DNA of 64,000 nucleotides from Paraburkholderia flagellata (GTDB lineage: Bacteria > Pseudomonadota > Gammaproteobacteria > Burkholderiales > Burkholderiaceae), in assembly GCF_021390645.1 (NCBI RefSeq), contig NZ_JAJEJT010000003.1, forward strand, positions 1,426,001-1,490,000, written 5' to 3'. The position numbers and the translations under genes are program-made. The notes under the pieces were generated by a model. It made no database searches and was not told where the DNA came from. It worked only from the letters and a program-made list of their open reading frames with translations. Positions 39,723 to 48,783 of the stretch are shown piece after piece. Position 1 is the first letter of the stretch. Every line of letters begins with the position of its first letter.

Positions 39723-40061
39723 CGTCGTCTCCTCCATGGGGTTGTGGTGTTCGTTCAACTGTATGTGATTGGTCAACTATTAGACGAATGTGGGCGCATT
39801 CCATGAATTGCCAGAATTCGTCATGGTGAGATGCGCGTTGGATTCGGCGTTAACCCAGCATAGCCGTGCGTGATATGCGTGGGAGTTGGTGTTTGAGAAT
39901 CCTACGAGGGCGCAGAGAGAATTTTTTTCCAAAAATGCGCCGGTGTATCCCCTGGCATCGAGAATAAAATTCTCTCGCAGCCGCGAAGGATGCATACATC
40001 AATATAGTTGAGATGTCAACTGAAGTGAATCGAAGAGGAGGTCGATGCGTGAGCGCGTGGC
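39723..40061. promoter_or_regulatory. regulatory region before the amino acid ABC operon
   Basis: 339 AT-richer bases without a gene. It holds two TCAACT copies (near 39755 and 39773), a perfect dyad GAGAAT-AAA-ATTCTC (39960-39974) and AGTTGA-GATG-TCAACT (40006-40021). The recurring AGTTGA half-site suggests one regulator binds at several places; none is encoded next to it. Confidence 0.45.
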
Positions 40062-41654
40062 TTAAATCGCCGGCATGCTGTTCGCCTCGCGCGGCGCGCG
40101 ATGCTTGCCAAGCCATTTCGCGAGATCGCTGGCGGACATCGCCTTCGCGAAGTACCAGCCCTGGCCATACTGCACGCCTTTATTACGCAGCCACGTCACC
40201 TGCGCTCCCGACTCCACACCCTCGGCGACGATTTGCAGGCCCAGTTCATGGGCCATCGAAATGATGTGCGGCGCGACGATGCTCGATGCGGTATCCTGGA
40301 CAATCGTATCGACAAACGACTTGTCGATCTTCAGGACGTCGATCTCGAAGGTCTGCAAATACGAGAGACTCGAGTAGCCGGTGCCGAAATCGTCGATATA
40401 GATGGGATGACCGGCGGCCCGGAATGCCGCAATGACACTGCGCGTGGCTTCCGCATTCATGAAGCTGCGCTCCGTCGCCTCGATACGGATTTGCGCGGGC
40501 GCGATGCCTGTGCCATTGAGCGACGCGGTAAGAAGGTTCAGAAAGCGCAAGCTCTGCAGATCCTCACTGCTCACGTTGATCGAAACATAAAACGAGGGAT
40601 TGGCGGTGAGCAATTTGCCGAGTTGCGCGATGGTCTTTTCGAGGACGAGATCGGTCAACGGCTGAATGAGGTGGTTGTCTTCGGCCACGCGCACGAAAAC
40701 CTCGGGCGAAACGGCGTGCCCGTTCAGCGTCCATCGCACCAGCGCTTCGACGCCGGCACACTGGTTGTCTGCGAGACTCACGATGGGCTGGAAAACCACG
40801 TCGATCCTGCGCCGGGAAATGGCCCAGTTCAGCGTTGCGGGAAACGAGAGTTGCCGCGAAACGCGCTTGTAGGCGAGCCAGCCCAGCGCGGCGCCCGCGA
40901 ACACGCCGATGGTCAGCCACGAGGCGAGCAGCTTGGGCCAGTCGCCCGCGACGCTGCTGCGCGGTGACTTCACCACGATGCCAAGCGAGCGCGTAGACGA
41001 GCGAGCGACTGCGTAATTCCAGTCATCGCTCTTTACGTTACCGCCATGCTTCCACGCATCGAGCATGTCGTCCGGATCCGCGCCGGTCGAGACGGCGAGC
41101 AGCCGCCCCGTCGAAATCAGGACCACGGCGATGGGGCGTCTCGCCGGATCGATGAGATCGACGTACGAGCCCGGGTCGATGGAGACGTAGTGGCCATTGC
41201 GGCCAATCTGAATGTCCTTGCGGACGTCGCTTAGCGGGCTCTTCTGCTCGAACCACACCAGGTAGCCGTCGTTGCTGCGATAGTCGGGCGGCGGCAGCGT
41301 GAGATCCTTGCTGCGCACGTCGCCAAGCAGCGGAGAGCAGAGATAGTGCCCGTCGGCGTAGGTGCCGGCATCCTGGACATACCGGTAGTTGTAGATGACG
41401 CGCGCGGCCTGTTCGAGGTTGGACGGCGAACAAGGCGCGCCCGGTTCCCGGTCGAGGTCCGAAAGGGCGGCGAGGGCCTGGTACGTGACGAGGTCCGTGC
41501 GCATGACCGCCTTCTCGGCGAACTCACTCAGCTCGGCACGGTCGCGCCGCTGGACGTCCTTGTTCGCGACGTAAAGACTCGTGAAAACGGGGCCGAGGGT
41601 GGCGACGCACCCAAGGGCGACCGAAGCCGCAATCAGCGTGATGCGCTTGATCAT
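40062..41654 (-). CDS. CSS-motif EAL cyclic di-GMP phosphodiesterase
   Basis: 530 residues: N-terminal TM helix (about 6-28), periplasmic CSS-motif sensor (29-235) with Cys in GAPCSPSNL and a second Cys in YLCSPLLG that can form a redox-sensitive disulfide, second TM (about 243-262), and EAL domain (275-520). Catalytic motifs are intact: GVEALVRW, NVS, IEATERS, DDFGTGYSS and EGVE. CSS-EAL proteins of E. coli (Pdc family) respond to periplasmic disulfide state. ATG at 41654 is preferred to the frame extension. Degrades cyclic di-GMP, opposite to the cyclases at 25579 and 27316. Confidence 0.9.
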   Translation of the reverse strand: MIKRITLIAASVALGCVATLGPVFTSLYVANKDVQRRDRAELSEFAEKAVMRTDLVTYQALAALSDLDREPGAPCSPSNLEQAARVIYNYRYVQDAGTYADGHYLCSPLLGDVRSKDLTLPPPDYRSNDGYLVWFEQKSPLSDVRKDIQIGRNGHYVSIDPGSYVDLIDPARRPIAVVLISTGRLLAVSTGADPDDMLDAWKHGGNVKSDDWNYAVARSSTRSLGIVVKSPRSSVAGDWPKLLASWLTIGVFAGAALGWLAYKRVSRQLSFPATLNWAISRRRIDVVFQPIVSLADNQCAGVEALVRWTLNGHAVSPEVFVRVAEDNHLIQPLTDLVLEKTIAQLGKLLTANPSFYVSINVSSEDLQSLRFLNLLTASLNGTGIAPAQIRIEATERSFMNAEATRSVIAAFRAAGHPIYIDDFGTGYSSLSYLQTFEIDVLKIDKSFVDTIVQDTASSIVAPHIISMAHELGLQIVAEGVESGAQVTWLRNKGVQYGQGWYFAKAMSASDLAKWLGKHRAPREANSMPAI

Positions 41655-41921
41655 TCCGCACCCCGGCGTATGAAACGTTAGGGAACGAATCACAGACTGG
41701 ACGCGCGCGTGCGGCCGCGCCTCCGATATTCTGGAGCCCGAACATCAGTCCAAAGCATACACTCCGACGCTTCGTTTTCAACGGGAAACGCGTGGGCAGC
41801 GCTTCTGCGCCGCCACCACAGATGGCTTGCCGGTAGGACCATGGTCCGATTGTCCGCATCCGCCACGCCCGGCATGATCAGCACGTGTTGCTCGCCAGAT
41901 TCGCTGCTCAGGGGGGCGTGA

Positions 41922-42434
41922 ATGCGGACGCTGTCCAACATCGTGAAGCGCGCGTGGCTTGCCGCCGCGGTGGCGCTCGTGGCTGGCTGCGCCCAGCCGT
42001 GGCAAAGCGTTCAGCCAGGCGCTGACCCGTCCGTGTTGATCGCGCGTCTTGGGCCGCCGCGCGAAACCTATAACCTGCCGGACGGCGGCAAACGGCTCAT
42101 GTGGCCGACCCAGCCGATGGGGTCGACGAACACCGTTGCCGACATCGACGCGAGCGGCAAGATTGTGAGCGTGCGCCAGGTCATGCAGGAGAGCGAGTTC
42201 TATCGCGCGAGAGTCAACGAGTGGACACGTGACGATGTGCTGATCAATTTCGGCCGGCCCGCGGAGACTGCCTACTTTTCGCGCATGCAGCGGGAAGTCT
42301 GGTCCTACCGCTACATCGAGAACAACATCGACTATATGATGTTCCACTTCTACTTCGACGATCAGGGCATCTTGCGGCTCACGCAAAAGACGCCTGATCC
42401 GATGCGCGACCGGAACCTGAGGCGCGGGTTCTAG
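41922..42434 (+). CDS. SmpA/BamE-like outer membrane lipoprotein
   Basis: 170-residue lipoprotein: signal peptide with lipobox VAGC (Cys23), followed by two SmpA/OmlA-like folds; LIARLGPPRETYNLPDGGKRLMWP and DDVLINFGRPAETAYFSRMQREVWSYRY each have the GxP-then-W pattern of BamE domains. A role in envelope integrity is likely but it is not the canonical bamE (single domain). GGGGGG lies upstream of the ATG. Confidence 0.8.
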   Translation: MRTLSNIVKRAWLAAAVALVAGCAQPWQSVQPGADPSVLIARLGPPRETYNLPDGGKRLMWPTQPMGSTNTVADIDASGKIVSVRQVMQESEFYRARVNEWTRDDVLINFGRPAETAYFSRMQREVWSYRYIENNIDYMMFHFYFDDQGILRLTQKTPDPMRDRNLRRGF

Positions 42435-42487
42435 GGCGCGCTCAATTCCAGTTTCGCTCCACAGGCGTGCGCCGCACGGAGGCGTGA

Positions 42488-43384
42488 ATGCGTAGCGCCC
42501 GGGCTTCAACGACCCTGCAAAGCCTCGCGCGCGTGTGGCTATTTGCTGCGCTGCTCATGCTCCCCGCCGTATCGCGGGCAATGGAGTTCAAGATCTACTA
42601 CCAACCCGATCTCAAACTGAAAGTGATCGTCGGGAAGGGAAGAATTCAGAGCGGCGACGCCCAAAAATTTCGGGCGGCCGCCAAACTTGCCGACCGTGAT
42701 GGCGAAGGACTCGTTCCCCTGGTCCTGGATAGCCCGGGCGGAAATGTCGAAGCGGCTTTCAGGGTTGTGGATGCAATGGATCAGGTCAGGGTGTATACGG
42801 CCGTTCCGGATGGGGCGAAATGCGCGTCCGCATGCGCCTCGATTCTGTTCGCCTCAGGCGAGCGTAGAAGTGTCATGGGTACGGGACAACTCGGCTTTCA
42901 CAGTTGTTATCGACGTGCCGGGAGCACGTACGCCGCGGATTCGCTCTGCAACGAAATCATCGCCGCGAACGCCATGCAACGGGGCGTGAGCCACGCCGGC
43001 ATCAATCGCTTCGTCGAGCAATACGGCGCGACGGACATGGCGTGGGTCGGGCGCAGTATCGCGTGCACCTTGCTTCAAGGGCTTTGCAGGCCGGGTTTGC
43101 TGGAAACGCAACCCGCAACGAAGGCGGCGCTGACGCATAGCTTCGATTGCAGCGAACTCATATCTGCTCAGGCACAGCTTATTTGCGGAGATGCCGAGCT
43201 TGCCCGCATCGATAAAACCATGGCCGAAGTCTTTAACCAAAAGCTAGTGGTGTCGAATAACAAAGCCCGGCTAAGAGCGGAGCAACGGACATGGCTTCGA
43301 GATTCGCGCAATGCGTGCCGTGACAAAGCGTGTCTGCTGAAAAGCTATCAGGTTCGCCTGGCTGAGTTGAAGCGGCCCGGCTAG
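42488..43384 (+). CDS. periplasmic ClpP-fold protein fused to LprI-like domain
   Basis: 298 residues: signal peptide (1-31), a ClpP/crotonase-fold domain like COG3904 predicted periplasmic proteases (about 33-205) with LDSPGGNVEAA and a candidate nucleophile Ser114 flanked by Cys112 and Cys116 (KCASACAS), then a C-terminal DUF1311/LprI-type domain (about 218-295) with the four-cysteine pattern (DCSE, ICGD, ACRD, ACLLK). LprI domains inhibit lysozyme. GGAGG precedes the ATG by 5 bases. Overlaps the convergent gene at 43381 by 4 bases. Confidence 0.8.
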   Translation: MRSARASTTLQSLARVWLFAALLMLPAVSRAMEFKIYYQPDLKLKVIVGKGRIQSGDAQKFRAAAKLADRDGEGLVPLVLDSPGGNVEAAFRVVDAMDQVRVYTAVPDGAKCASACASILFASGERRSVMGTGQLGFHSCYRRAGSTYAADSLCNEIIAANAMQRGVSHAGINRFVEQYGATDMAWVGRSIACTLLQGLCRPGLLETQPATKAALTHSFDCSELISAQAQLICGDAELARIDKTMAEVFNQKLVVSNNKARLRAEQRTWLRDSRNACRDKACLLKSYQVRLAELKRPG

Positions 43385-44271
43385 TGGCAATACAAATCGT
43401 TTTCCGCGTTGAACATGTCGAACGCAAGGCTGATCGCCTGATCCTTGCGCGCGGTCGCGAGCCACCGGCTACGCTGCCATTGCGTCACCGTGTTGCCGAC
43501 AAAGACGGCGCTCGCCGCATCGCCCGCGCGCGTCGCGATGAACGCCGCCTGCGCAGCGATCGTGCCGGGCAGCGGGCGATAGTAGGACCAGTCCGCCTGC
43601 TTGAGCAGCGCTTCGATGACGAACTCGTCGTCGACCAGTGCGGCGCATTCGCCCGCCTGGAACGCCAGCAGGGCATCGAGCGGCCGGTCGAAACTGTGCA
43701 CACTGGCGTGGAACTCGCGCGCCGCGCGCCCGGCAAACGGGTTGCCTTGCGACGCGCAAATCGCGCGGCCGCGCAGGTCGCGCCATGCGCGCACGTTGCC
43801 GTGGTTCAGAACGAGCGCCATGCCACGGCCGCTCGTGTACGAAGCCGGTGCGAACGCGACCCGCGCATCGGGCGAGAAGCTCAGGCCGGCGATGGCCGCA
43901 TCGGCCTTCCCCGACTGCAGGGCGGCGCGTGCGGCGGCCGGTTCGGCCAGCAGGAACTGCACCGGCAGCCCGGCGCGGCGAGCGAGGTCGGAAGCGAGCG
44001 CAGCCGCGAACGGATCGGGCGCACGTACCGTGCGGTCGACCTTGCCGACGTAAAGCGCAGGCGCGGGGCGTGGCGGCACCGCTACGATCAGCTCGCCGCG
44101 CGCTGCCGCAGCGGCGAAAGGGCGCTCGTTATCGAGAAGGTCGCGCGGAAAGTCGCTCTTGAGCGCCCACGCGAGCAGCGCGAAACATGTGAGCGCGGCC
44201 GCCAGCGCGGTGGCCGGCCGGCGCAAGCGCCGCGGAACTGGTGAGGCGGCGAGCTGGGCGTTCCTAGTCAT
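43381..44271 (-). CDS. family 3 substrate-binding-like protein, membrane-anchored
   Basis: 296 residues. N-terminal hydrophobic segment (about 19-38) with basic flank, then an SBP_bac_3 fold (VPPRPAPALYVGKVDRTV, DAAIAGLSFSPDARVAFAPASYTS). The start overlaps the permease stop by 8 bases, so it is translationally coupled to a sulfonate-type ABC system even though the fold belongs to the amino-acid receptor class. It could be a second receptor or an auxiliary sensor. Confidence 0.75.
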   Translation of the reverse strand: MTRNAQLAASPVPRRLRRPATALAAALTCFALLAWALKSDFPRDLLDNERPFAAAAARGELIVAVPPRPAPALYVGKVDRTVRAPDPFAAALASDLARRAGLPVQFLLAEPAAARAALQSGKADAAIAGLSFSPDARVAFAPASYTSGRGMALVLNHGNVRAWRDLRGRAICASQGNPFAGRAAREFHASVHSFDRPLDALLAFQAGECAALVDDEFVIEALLKQADWSYYRPLPGTIAAQAAFIATRAGDAASAVFVGNTVTQWQRSRWLATARKDQAISLAFDMFNAENDLYCH

Positions 44272-45124
44272 TCTGCGCGAGTCCGACGCGCCAGCGCAGC
44301 AGTTGCCGCTCCAATATCGACAGGCTCTGATTGATCAGCAGTCCGAAGATAGCGAGCAGGACGATGCCCGCGTACATGTCGGGAATCTGAAACGTCTCTT
44401 GCGAATTGAGCGTATAGAAGCCGAGCCCCGAACGCGCGCCGATCATCTCTGCCGCCACCAGCGCGGTAATGCTGTAAGCGCCCGCGAGGCGCACGCCCGT
44501 GAGGATCTGTGGCAGCGCTGCGGGCAGCACCACCTTCGTCGCGATGAAGCGCTGCGAAGCGCCCATCGAGCGCGCGCAGTCGATCAGCACGCGCTCGACC
44601 TGCTTCACGCCCGCAATGGTATTGAGCAAGACCGGCCAGAACGCGGCCCACACGACAATGGCGATCTTCGACGATTCGCCAATGCCGAGAAACAGCATGA
44701 ACACGGGAAAGAGCGCGAAGGCCGACACCTGCCGCAGCAGTTGAAAGACCGGGTCGACAATGCGCTCGACGCGCCGGAACCATCCCAGCAGGAAGCCGCA
44801 CACCATGCCGCCGGCCACGGCGAGCAACAAGCCGCTCATGGAGCGCACGGCGCTCGCGCCGATATGCGTCCACGCGTCACCGTTGTCGAAGAGCCGCGCG
44901 ATGGCGAGAGCGACCTGCGAAGGCGGGCTCAAATAGGCCGCGTTGACGACGCCGAGCCGGGGCAGCAGTTCCCACAACAACAGGAAGGCGACGAGCGCAA
45001 TGGAGCGCTCGACACCCACGCAAACACGCGCGAGGGACGCGCGAACGCGCACGCGCCGCGCGCCGCGAGGCAGATGAACGGGCGATTCGCGGACCGTGCC
45101 TGGGTCGGACATCGAATCAGACAT
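44264..45124 (-). CDS. sulfonate/taurine-type ABC permease
   Basis: 286-residue SsuC/TauC-like permease with about six helices; EAA loop in DCARSMGASQRFIATKVVLPAALPQI. Overlaps both flanking genes (8 bases each), so the operon is tightly coupled. Exports nothing; it imports alkanesulfonates, taurine, nitrate or thiamine precursors in related systems. Specific ligand unknown. Confidence 0.9.
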   Translation of the reverse strand: MSDSMSDPGTVRESPVHLPRGARRVRVRASLARVCVGVERSIALVAFLLLWELLPRLGVVNAAYLSPPSQVALAIARLFDNGDAWTHIGASAVRSMSGLLLAVAGGMVCGFLLGWFRRVERIVDPVFQLLRQVSAFALFPVFMLFLGIGESSKIAIVVWAAFWPVLLNTIAGVKQVERVLIDCARSMGASQRFIATKVVLPAALPQILTGVRLAGAYSITALVAAEMIGARSGLGFYTLNSQETFQIPDMYAGIVLLAIFGLLINQSLSILERQLLRWRVGLAQND

Positions 45125-45959
45125 GATGGGCTCCAGTCAATGCGTGCGCTTCGGGTTCTGCTGTACGCCGCGCGTCGAGTTCCGTGCTGAGGCTTTCCCA
45201 CGCGCGCTGCCGCAACGCGATGAACGCCGCTGAGTGACGCAGCGCGGCGTCGCGCGGGCGCGGCAGATCGACGTCGACGATCTCTTTCACGCGGCCGGGG
45301 CCACGGCCGAGTATGGCGATGCGATCGGAGAGAAAGATCGCCTCGTCGATGCTGTGCGTGACGAACACGACGGTCGTCGCGCTTTGCTCCCAGATCGCCA
45401 GCAATTCCTGCTGAAGCAATTCGCGCGTCTGCGCGTCGAGCGCGCCGAACGGTTCGTCCATCAGCAAGATCTCGGGGCCATACGCGAGCGCACGCGCGAT
45501 GGCCACGCGCTGCCGCATGCCGCCGGAAAGCTGATGCGGATAGTGATCGGCGAACTCCAGCAGGCCCACGAGGCGCAGAAAGCGCTCTGCCTCGCTGCGT
45601 CGTTCGGCGCGCTTCATGCCGCGAATTTCGAGCCCCGCCTCCACGTTCCTGCGCACGGTGCGCCACGGAAAGAGCGCATAGCCCTGAAACACGAAGCCGA
45701 GTTTTTGCCGCACGGCGCTCACGGGATCGCCGTCCACGCGAATATCGCCCGAGGTTGGCAGCGTGAGCCCGGCGAGCACGTTCAGGAACGTCGACTTGCC
45801 GCAGCCGCTTGGGCCCAGCAGTGAAAGGAACTCGCCTTCGCGCACGGCGAGATCGAAACGCTTGAGCACCGTGTGGCGCGTTTCCGTTTGCGCGTTGGTA
45901 TAAGTGAGCGAGAGATCGCGCGCGACGATCTTTTCGCGTGGCGCAGTTGACGTGCTCAC
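45117..45959 (-). CDS. sulfonate/taurine-type ABC ATPase
   Basis: 280-residue SsuB/TauB-like ATPase. Walker A GPSGCGKST, Q-loop FVFQGYALFPWRTV, signature LSGGMRQR, Walker B LLMDEPFGALDA, switch His in VTHSIDEA. Starts within ATGA of the receptor stop and ends inside the permease start. Confidence 0.92.
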   Translation of the reverse strand: MSTSTAPREKIVARDLSLTYTNAQTETRHTVLKRFDLAVREGEFLSLLGPSGCGKSTFLNVLAGLTLPTSGDIRVDGDPVSAVRQKLGFVFQGYALFPWRTVRRNVEAGLEIRGMKRAERRSEAERFLRLVGLLEFADHYPHQLSGGMRQRVAIARALAYGPEILLMDEPFGALDAQTRELLQQELLAIWEQSATTVVFVTHSIDEAIFLSDRIAILGRGPGRVKEIVDVDLPRPRDAALRHSAAFIALRQRAWESLSTELDARRTAEPEAHALTGAHHV

Positions 45960-47041
45960 GAGCGTGTTCCGTTCGGCGATGCCGTCACGCTGGCCTGGGC
46001 CTCGTGCTTCGCAAACGGGTTGAAGTCGTTCGTGTAGACATCCTTGACGTTGACCTTGCCCTTCGGAATCTTGCCGGCCTGTTCGAGGATGTCGATGTAG
46101 TACTGGATGGGCGGCTCCGTGACCACGAGATCCTTCACGTAGGCATAGCGCTCCACGAGCCGAACGTCGATGCCAAGCCGCTCGGCCGTGAGCTTGCGCG
46201 CTTCGTCGGGATGCGCATTGACCCAGTTGCCCGCCTTCGCGATGGCCGTGACGAAGTCGCGTACCGCCTGCGGGTGGGCGCGCGCGAACGCGCCGTTCAC
46301 GCTATAGGGTGCCATGCCGCCGAGACCGTGATCTTCGTCCCAGTCGCTCCACAGCTTGCGCAGTTGCGGGTCGGCTTCGGCCGAGCCGGAAAAGGGCGGG
46401 TGAATGATCGCGACGTCCACGTTCTTCGTGACGAGCGCCTGCTCGGACTGATTGTCGGGCACGACGAGCCAGTTGACCTTCGAGACATTCACGCCGTGCT
46501 GCGCCAGATACTTTTTGGTGACGAATTCCGCGCACGCGCCGAAGCTGTTGAACGCCACCGTTTTACCTTCAAAGTCCTTCGGCCCGAGAATTCCCGAATC
46601 CTTGCGCACGAAATACTTCATGTGCGGCGCGTCGGGCAGCGTTTCGCCGCCTGCGGAAATGACCTTGATATCTGCGCCGCTGGCAATCGCGGAGATGACA
46701 AGCGGCACCATGCGCGTGCCGAAATCGATATCGCCGGTGCCCACGAGCGGAATGATCTGCGGCGCGGAAATCTTGCCGACATATTTGGGGCGCGTGCTCG
46801 TGTTGTCGAAGTAGCCCAGCTTGTCGGCGAGATAGACCAGGTCGAACGCGGGATTGTCGGGATACTTGAAATACGTGATTTCCTGCTGCGCCGACGCTTG
46901 TCTTGTCGATGCGGCCGCGCTCTGCGCCTGATCTTCATGCGGCTTGCAGCCGCTTTGGAGCATCAGGGCGGCGGCAGCGCACGCGGCAAGCAGGAGGGTT
47001 CCGGCGGAGTGCCGATGGATATTCGAGGGGAACGCCTTCAT
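45956..47041 (-). CDS. sulfonate/nitrate-type ABC substrate-binding lipoprotein
   Basis: 361-residue receptor of the SsuA/THI5-like class. Lipoprotein signal with lipobox LQSGC (Cys near residue 32), then the NMT1-like fold (KYPDNPAFDLVYLADKLGYF; VGTGDIDFGTRMVPLV). First gene of a four-gene operon with overlapping stops. The ATG at 47041 has only a weak ribosome site. Ligand could be an alkanesulfonate, taurine or pyrimidine precursor; no monooxygenase (ssuD/tauD) is near to decide. Confidence 0.87.
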   Translation of the reverse strand: MKAFPSNIHRHSAGTLLLAACAAAALMLQSGCKPHEDQAQSAAASTRQASAQQEITYFKYPDNPAFDLVYLADKLGYFDNTSTRPKYVGKISAPQIIPLVGTGDIDFGTRMVPLVISAIASGADIKVISAGGETLPDAPHMKYFVRKDSGILGPKDFEGKTVAFNSFGACAEFVTKKYLAQHGVNVSKVNWLVVPDNQSEQALVTKNVDVAIIHPPFSGSAEADPQLRKLWSDWDEDHGLGGMAPYSVNGAFARAHPQAVRDFVTAIAKAGNWVNAHPDEARKLTAERLGIDVRLVERYAYVKDLVVTEPPIQYYIDILEQAGKIPKGKVNVKDVYTNDFNPFAKHEAQASVTASPNGTRS

Positions 47042-47226
47042 GAGTTCAGACTCGGCAACGAGCAGGGTAGGTGAGTGAATTGACGATGCTCGATGATTGT
47101 CGATCTGCAACGATTTCAGGCAAACCAACGAATTATGATTTGCTTAGTTGTTCATATCGACAAGTGCGCCAATTCGACTGTTTCTGCTGTTGCGTCGAAA
47201 TATCCGCTGCCGCTGTCACACTGCGC

Positions 47227-48708
47227 TCAACGAGTCTGTTCGTTTGCCGTGCACCGGGAGCGTCCCGTTGCGTTGCGAATCGTCGCCATCAGATCGTCGG
47301 GATGCACCATCAATTCACGCACGAGGCGCAGCGTCGCGTATTGGTGAAGCACGGCATGCCAGCGTGGCGATTGCGTGAGTTGCTCCCAGACGGCATTCAG
47401 CTTTTCCGGATCTGCACGTTGCCCGTCCCACTGGGCACTGGCGAATTCGAGGCTCGCCTGCGCGGATAGAAGCTGCATGCGGCTCGCGGCATTGAGCATT
47501 CGCGGGGCGCTTTCGGCAGCCGAATCGCAACAGTAGAGAACGGCTTTCATCAAGCCAGACTCTTCGGTGCCTTGTGCGCGTAACGATGCGCCATTCAATT
47601 GGACAGGGCCCTGCTGCGTCTCGAACGTATACACGACGTTTTCTTCGGCGTGCGCTAGCAGTCGCAAACCGCGCATGAGCCGCTGGAGGTCGGTCGTTGC
47701 GGACTCGACGGATGCCTTCGCTTCGACGAGCAGGCGCACGTTCCAGACCGGCGCGGTATCGAGGGACTTCGCGTGCTGCCGCTCCAGGAGGACCACGTCC
47801 CATTCCGTTTTTGCGCGCTCGTGCTTGCCCGGTATCGCTGCCGGAACGCGCATCGAACTCACGACGCGGTACGCCTGCAGGTTTTCCTGCGCTGCGTTCA
47901 GCGTTTGAGCCAGGGCTTCGAGCGCCTGTACGGCCATTGCTTCGACAGCAGCGCCGCGCCGTTGCGACGCCCGGCCTTGCGCCACGGCCGCCGGCGTACC
48001 CGGCCGTGGACCATACGCGTCCAGCAATGATGTGTACTGCTGTACGAGTGGTTCGGACGCCAGGGTTTCGAGCCGACACAAGCGCGCGAGTGCCGGACTG
48101 TCCAGCAGATCAGCCAGTGCGCGCTCGATATCCGCGTCCTTTGCCGCAAGATCCGGCACGCTGAGAAGGGTTCGCAACGTATTGTGAAGCCCTGCGTAGT
48201 GCGACTCGTGGTGCGCGCGAGACGCGGACGAATGCAGCTGTTCGAGTGCTTCGCGCTGCCAGGCTTGCGGGGCACGCTGCTGCCTGGCCGGATGCGCGAT
48301 CGCATTCACTGCGGCGTGGATCTGCCGCCGGTCCTGGTCGGCCTGCGCTGAAAGCGACGCAAACTCGCGCACCTGGGCAGCGCGGTGCCGCAGAACCATC
48401 GCCTGGAATGCGCGGTCCCCGGAATCGGCGCGTACGGCGTCGGCGATCATGGCGGCGAGCGCATCGATAAAGAGCGGCTTGAGCGCCGGGTCGGGTGTTG
48501 CGCCGTGCGCCGTGGCTTCCCGTACTTGTTCAATGACAAGCGCCAGCGCGGTGGCCGGACTGGATTGTCGAAGCTGCATTCCTGATGCCGCAACATCTTG
48601 CGGCAAGCGATAACGACGGGGGACGTCGCGCAGGATGCTTTCGAGCAGCAGGGCGGAAGATGACATCGGCGGAGTTGCAGCATGCATGAGCGGAGCGATG
48701 AGGCACAT
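47227..48708 (-). CDS. uncharacterised protein with PD-(D/E)XK-like motif
   Basis: 493 residues, no signal peptide or membrane helix, mostly helical and Ala-rich. A region at about 320-375 reads KTEWDVVLLER ... VWNVRLLVEAKAS, the spaced D-(x)n-ExK arrangement of PD-(D/E)XK nucleases with hydrophobic strands around it. The rest is not recognised. ATG at 48708 (MCLIAPLMHA) or 48666 (MSSSALLL); none has a strong ribosome site. No modification or restriction partner is adjacent. Function unknown; nuclease is a hypothesis only. Confidence 0.6.
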   Translation of the reverse strand: MCLIAPLMHAATPPMSSSALLLESILRDVPRRYRLPQDVAASGMQLRQSSPATALALVIEQVREATAHGATPDPALKPLFIDALAAMIADAVRADSGDRAFQAMVLRHRAAQVREFASLSAQADQDRRQIHAAVNAIAHPARQQRAPQAWQREALEQLHSSASRAHHESHYAGLHNTLRTLLSVPDLAAKDADIERALADLLDSPALARLCRLETLASEPLVQQYTSLLDAYGPRPGTPAAVAQGRASQRRGAAVEAMAVQALEALAQTLNAAQENLQAYRVVSSMRVPAAIPGKHERAKTEWDVVLLERQHAKSLDTAPVWNVRLLVEAKASVESATTDLQRLMRGLRLLAHAEENVVYTFETQQGPVQLNGASLRAQGTEESGLMKAVLYCCDSAAESAPRMLNAASRMQLLSAQASLEFASAQWDGQRADPEKLNAVWEQLTQSPRWHAVLHQYATLRLVRELMVHPDDLMATIRNATGRSRCTANEQTR

Positions 48709-48783
48709 AGTCTCATAACCCCGCGCGCAAGCTTGGCCGGGCGGCAAGGCTCGCCTTGCCGCCTGAGCCGCGCCCGCGTTGCG

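Noticed and set aside
39780..39995. 71-codon minus-strand frame in the ABC operon promoter
   Set aside because: Covers regulatory dyads and has no ribosome site or family.
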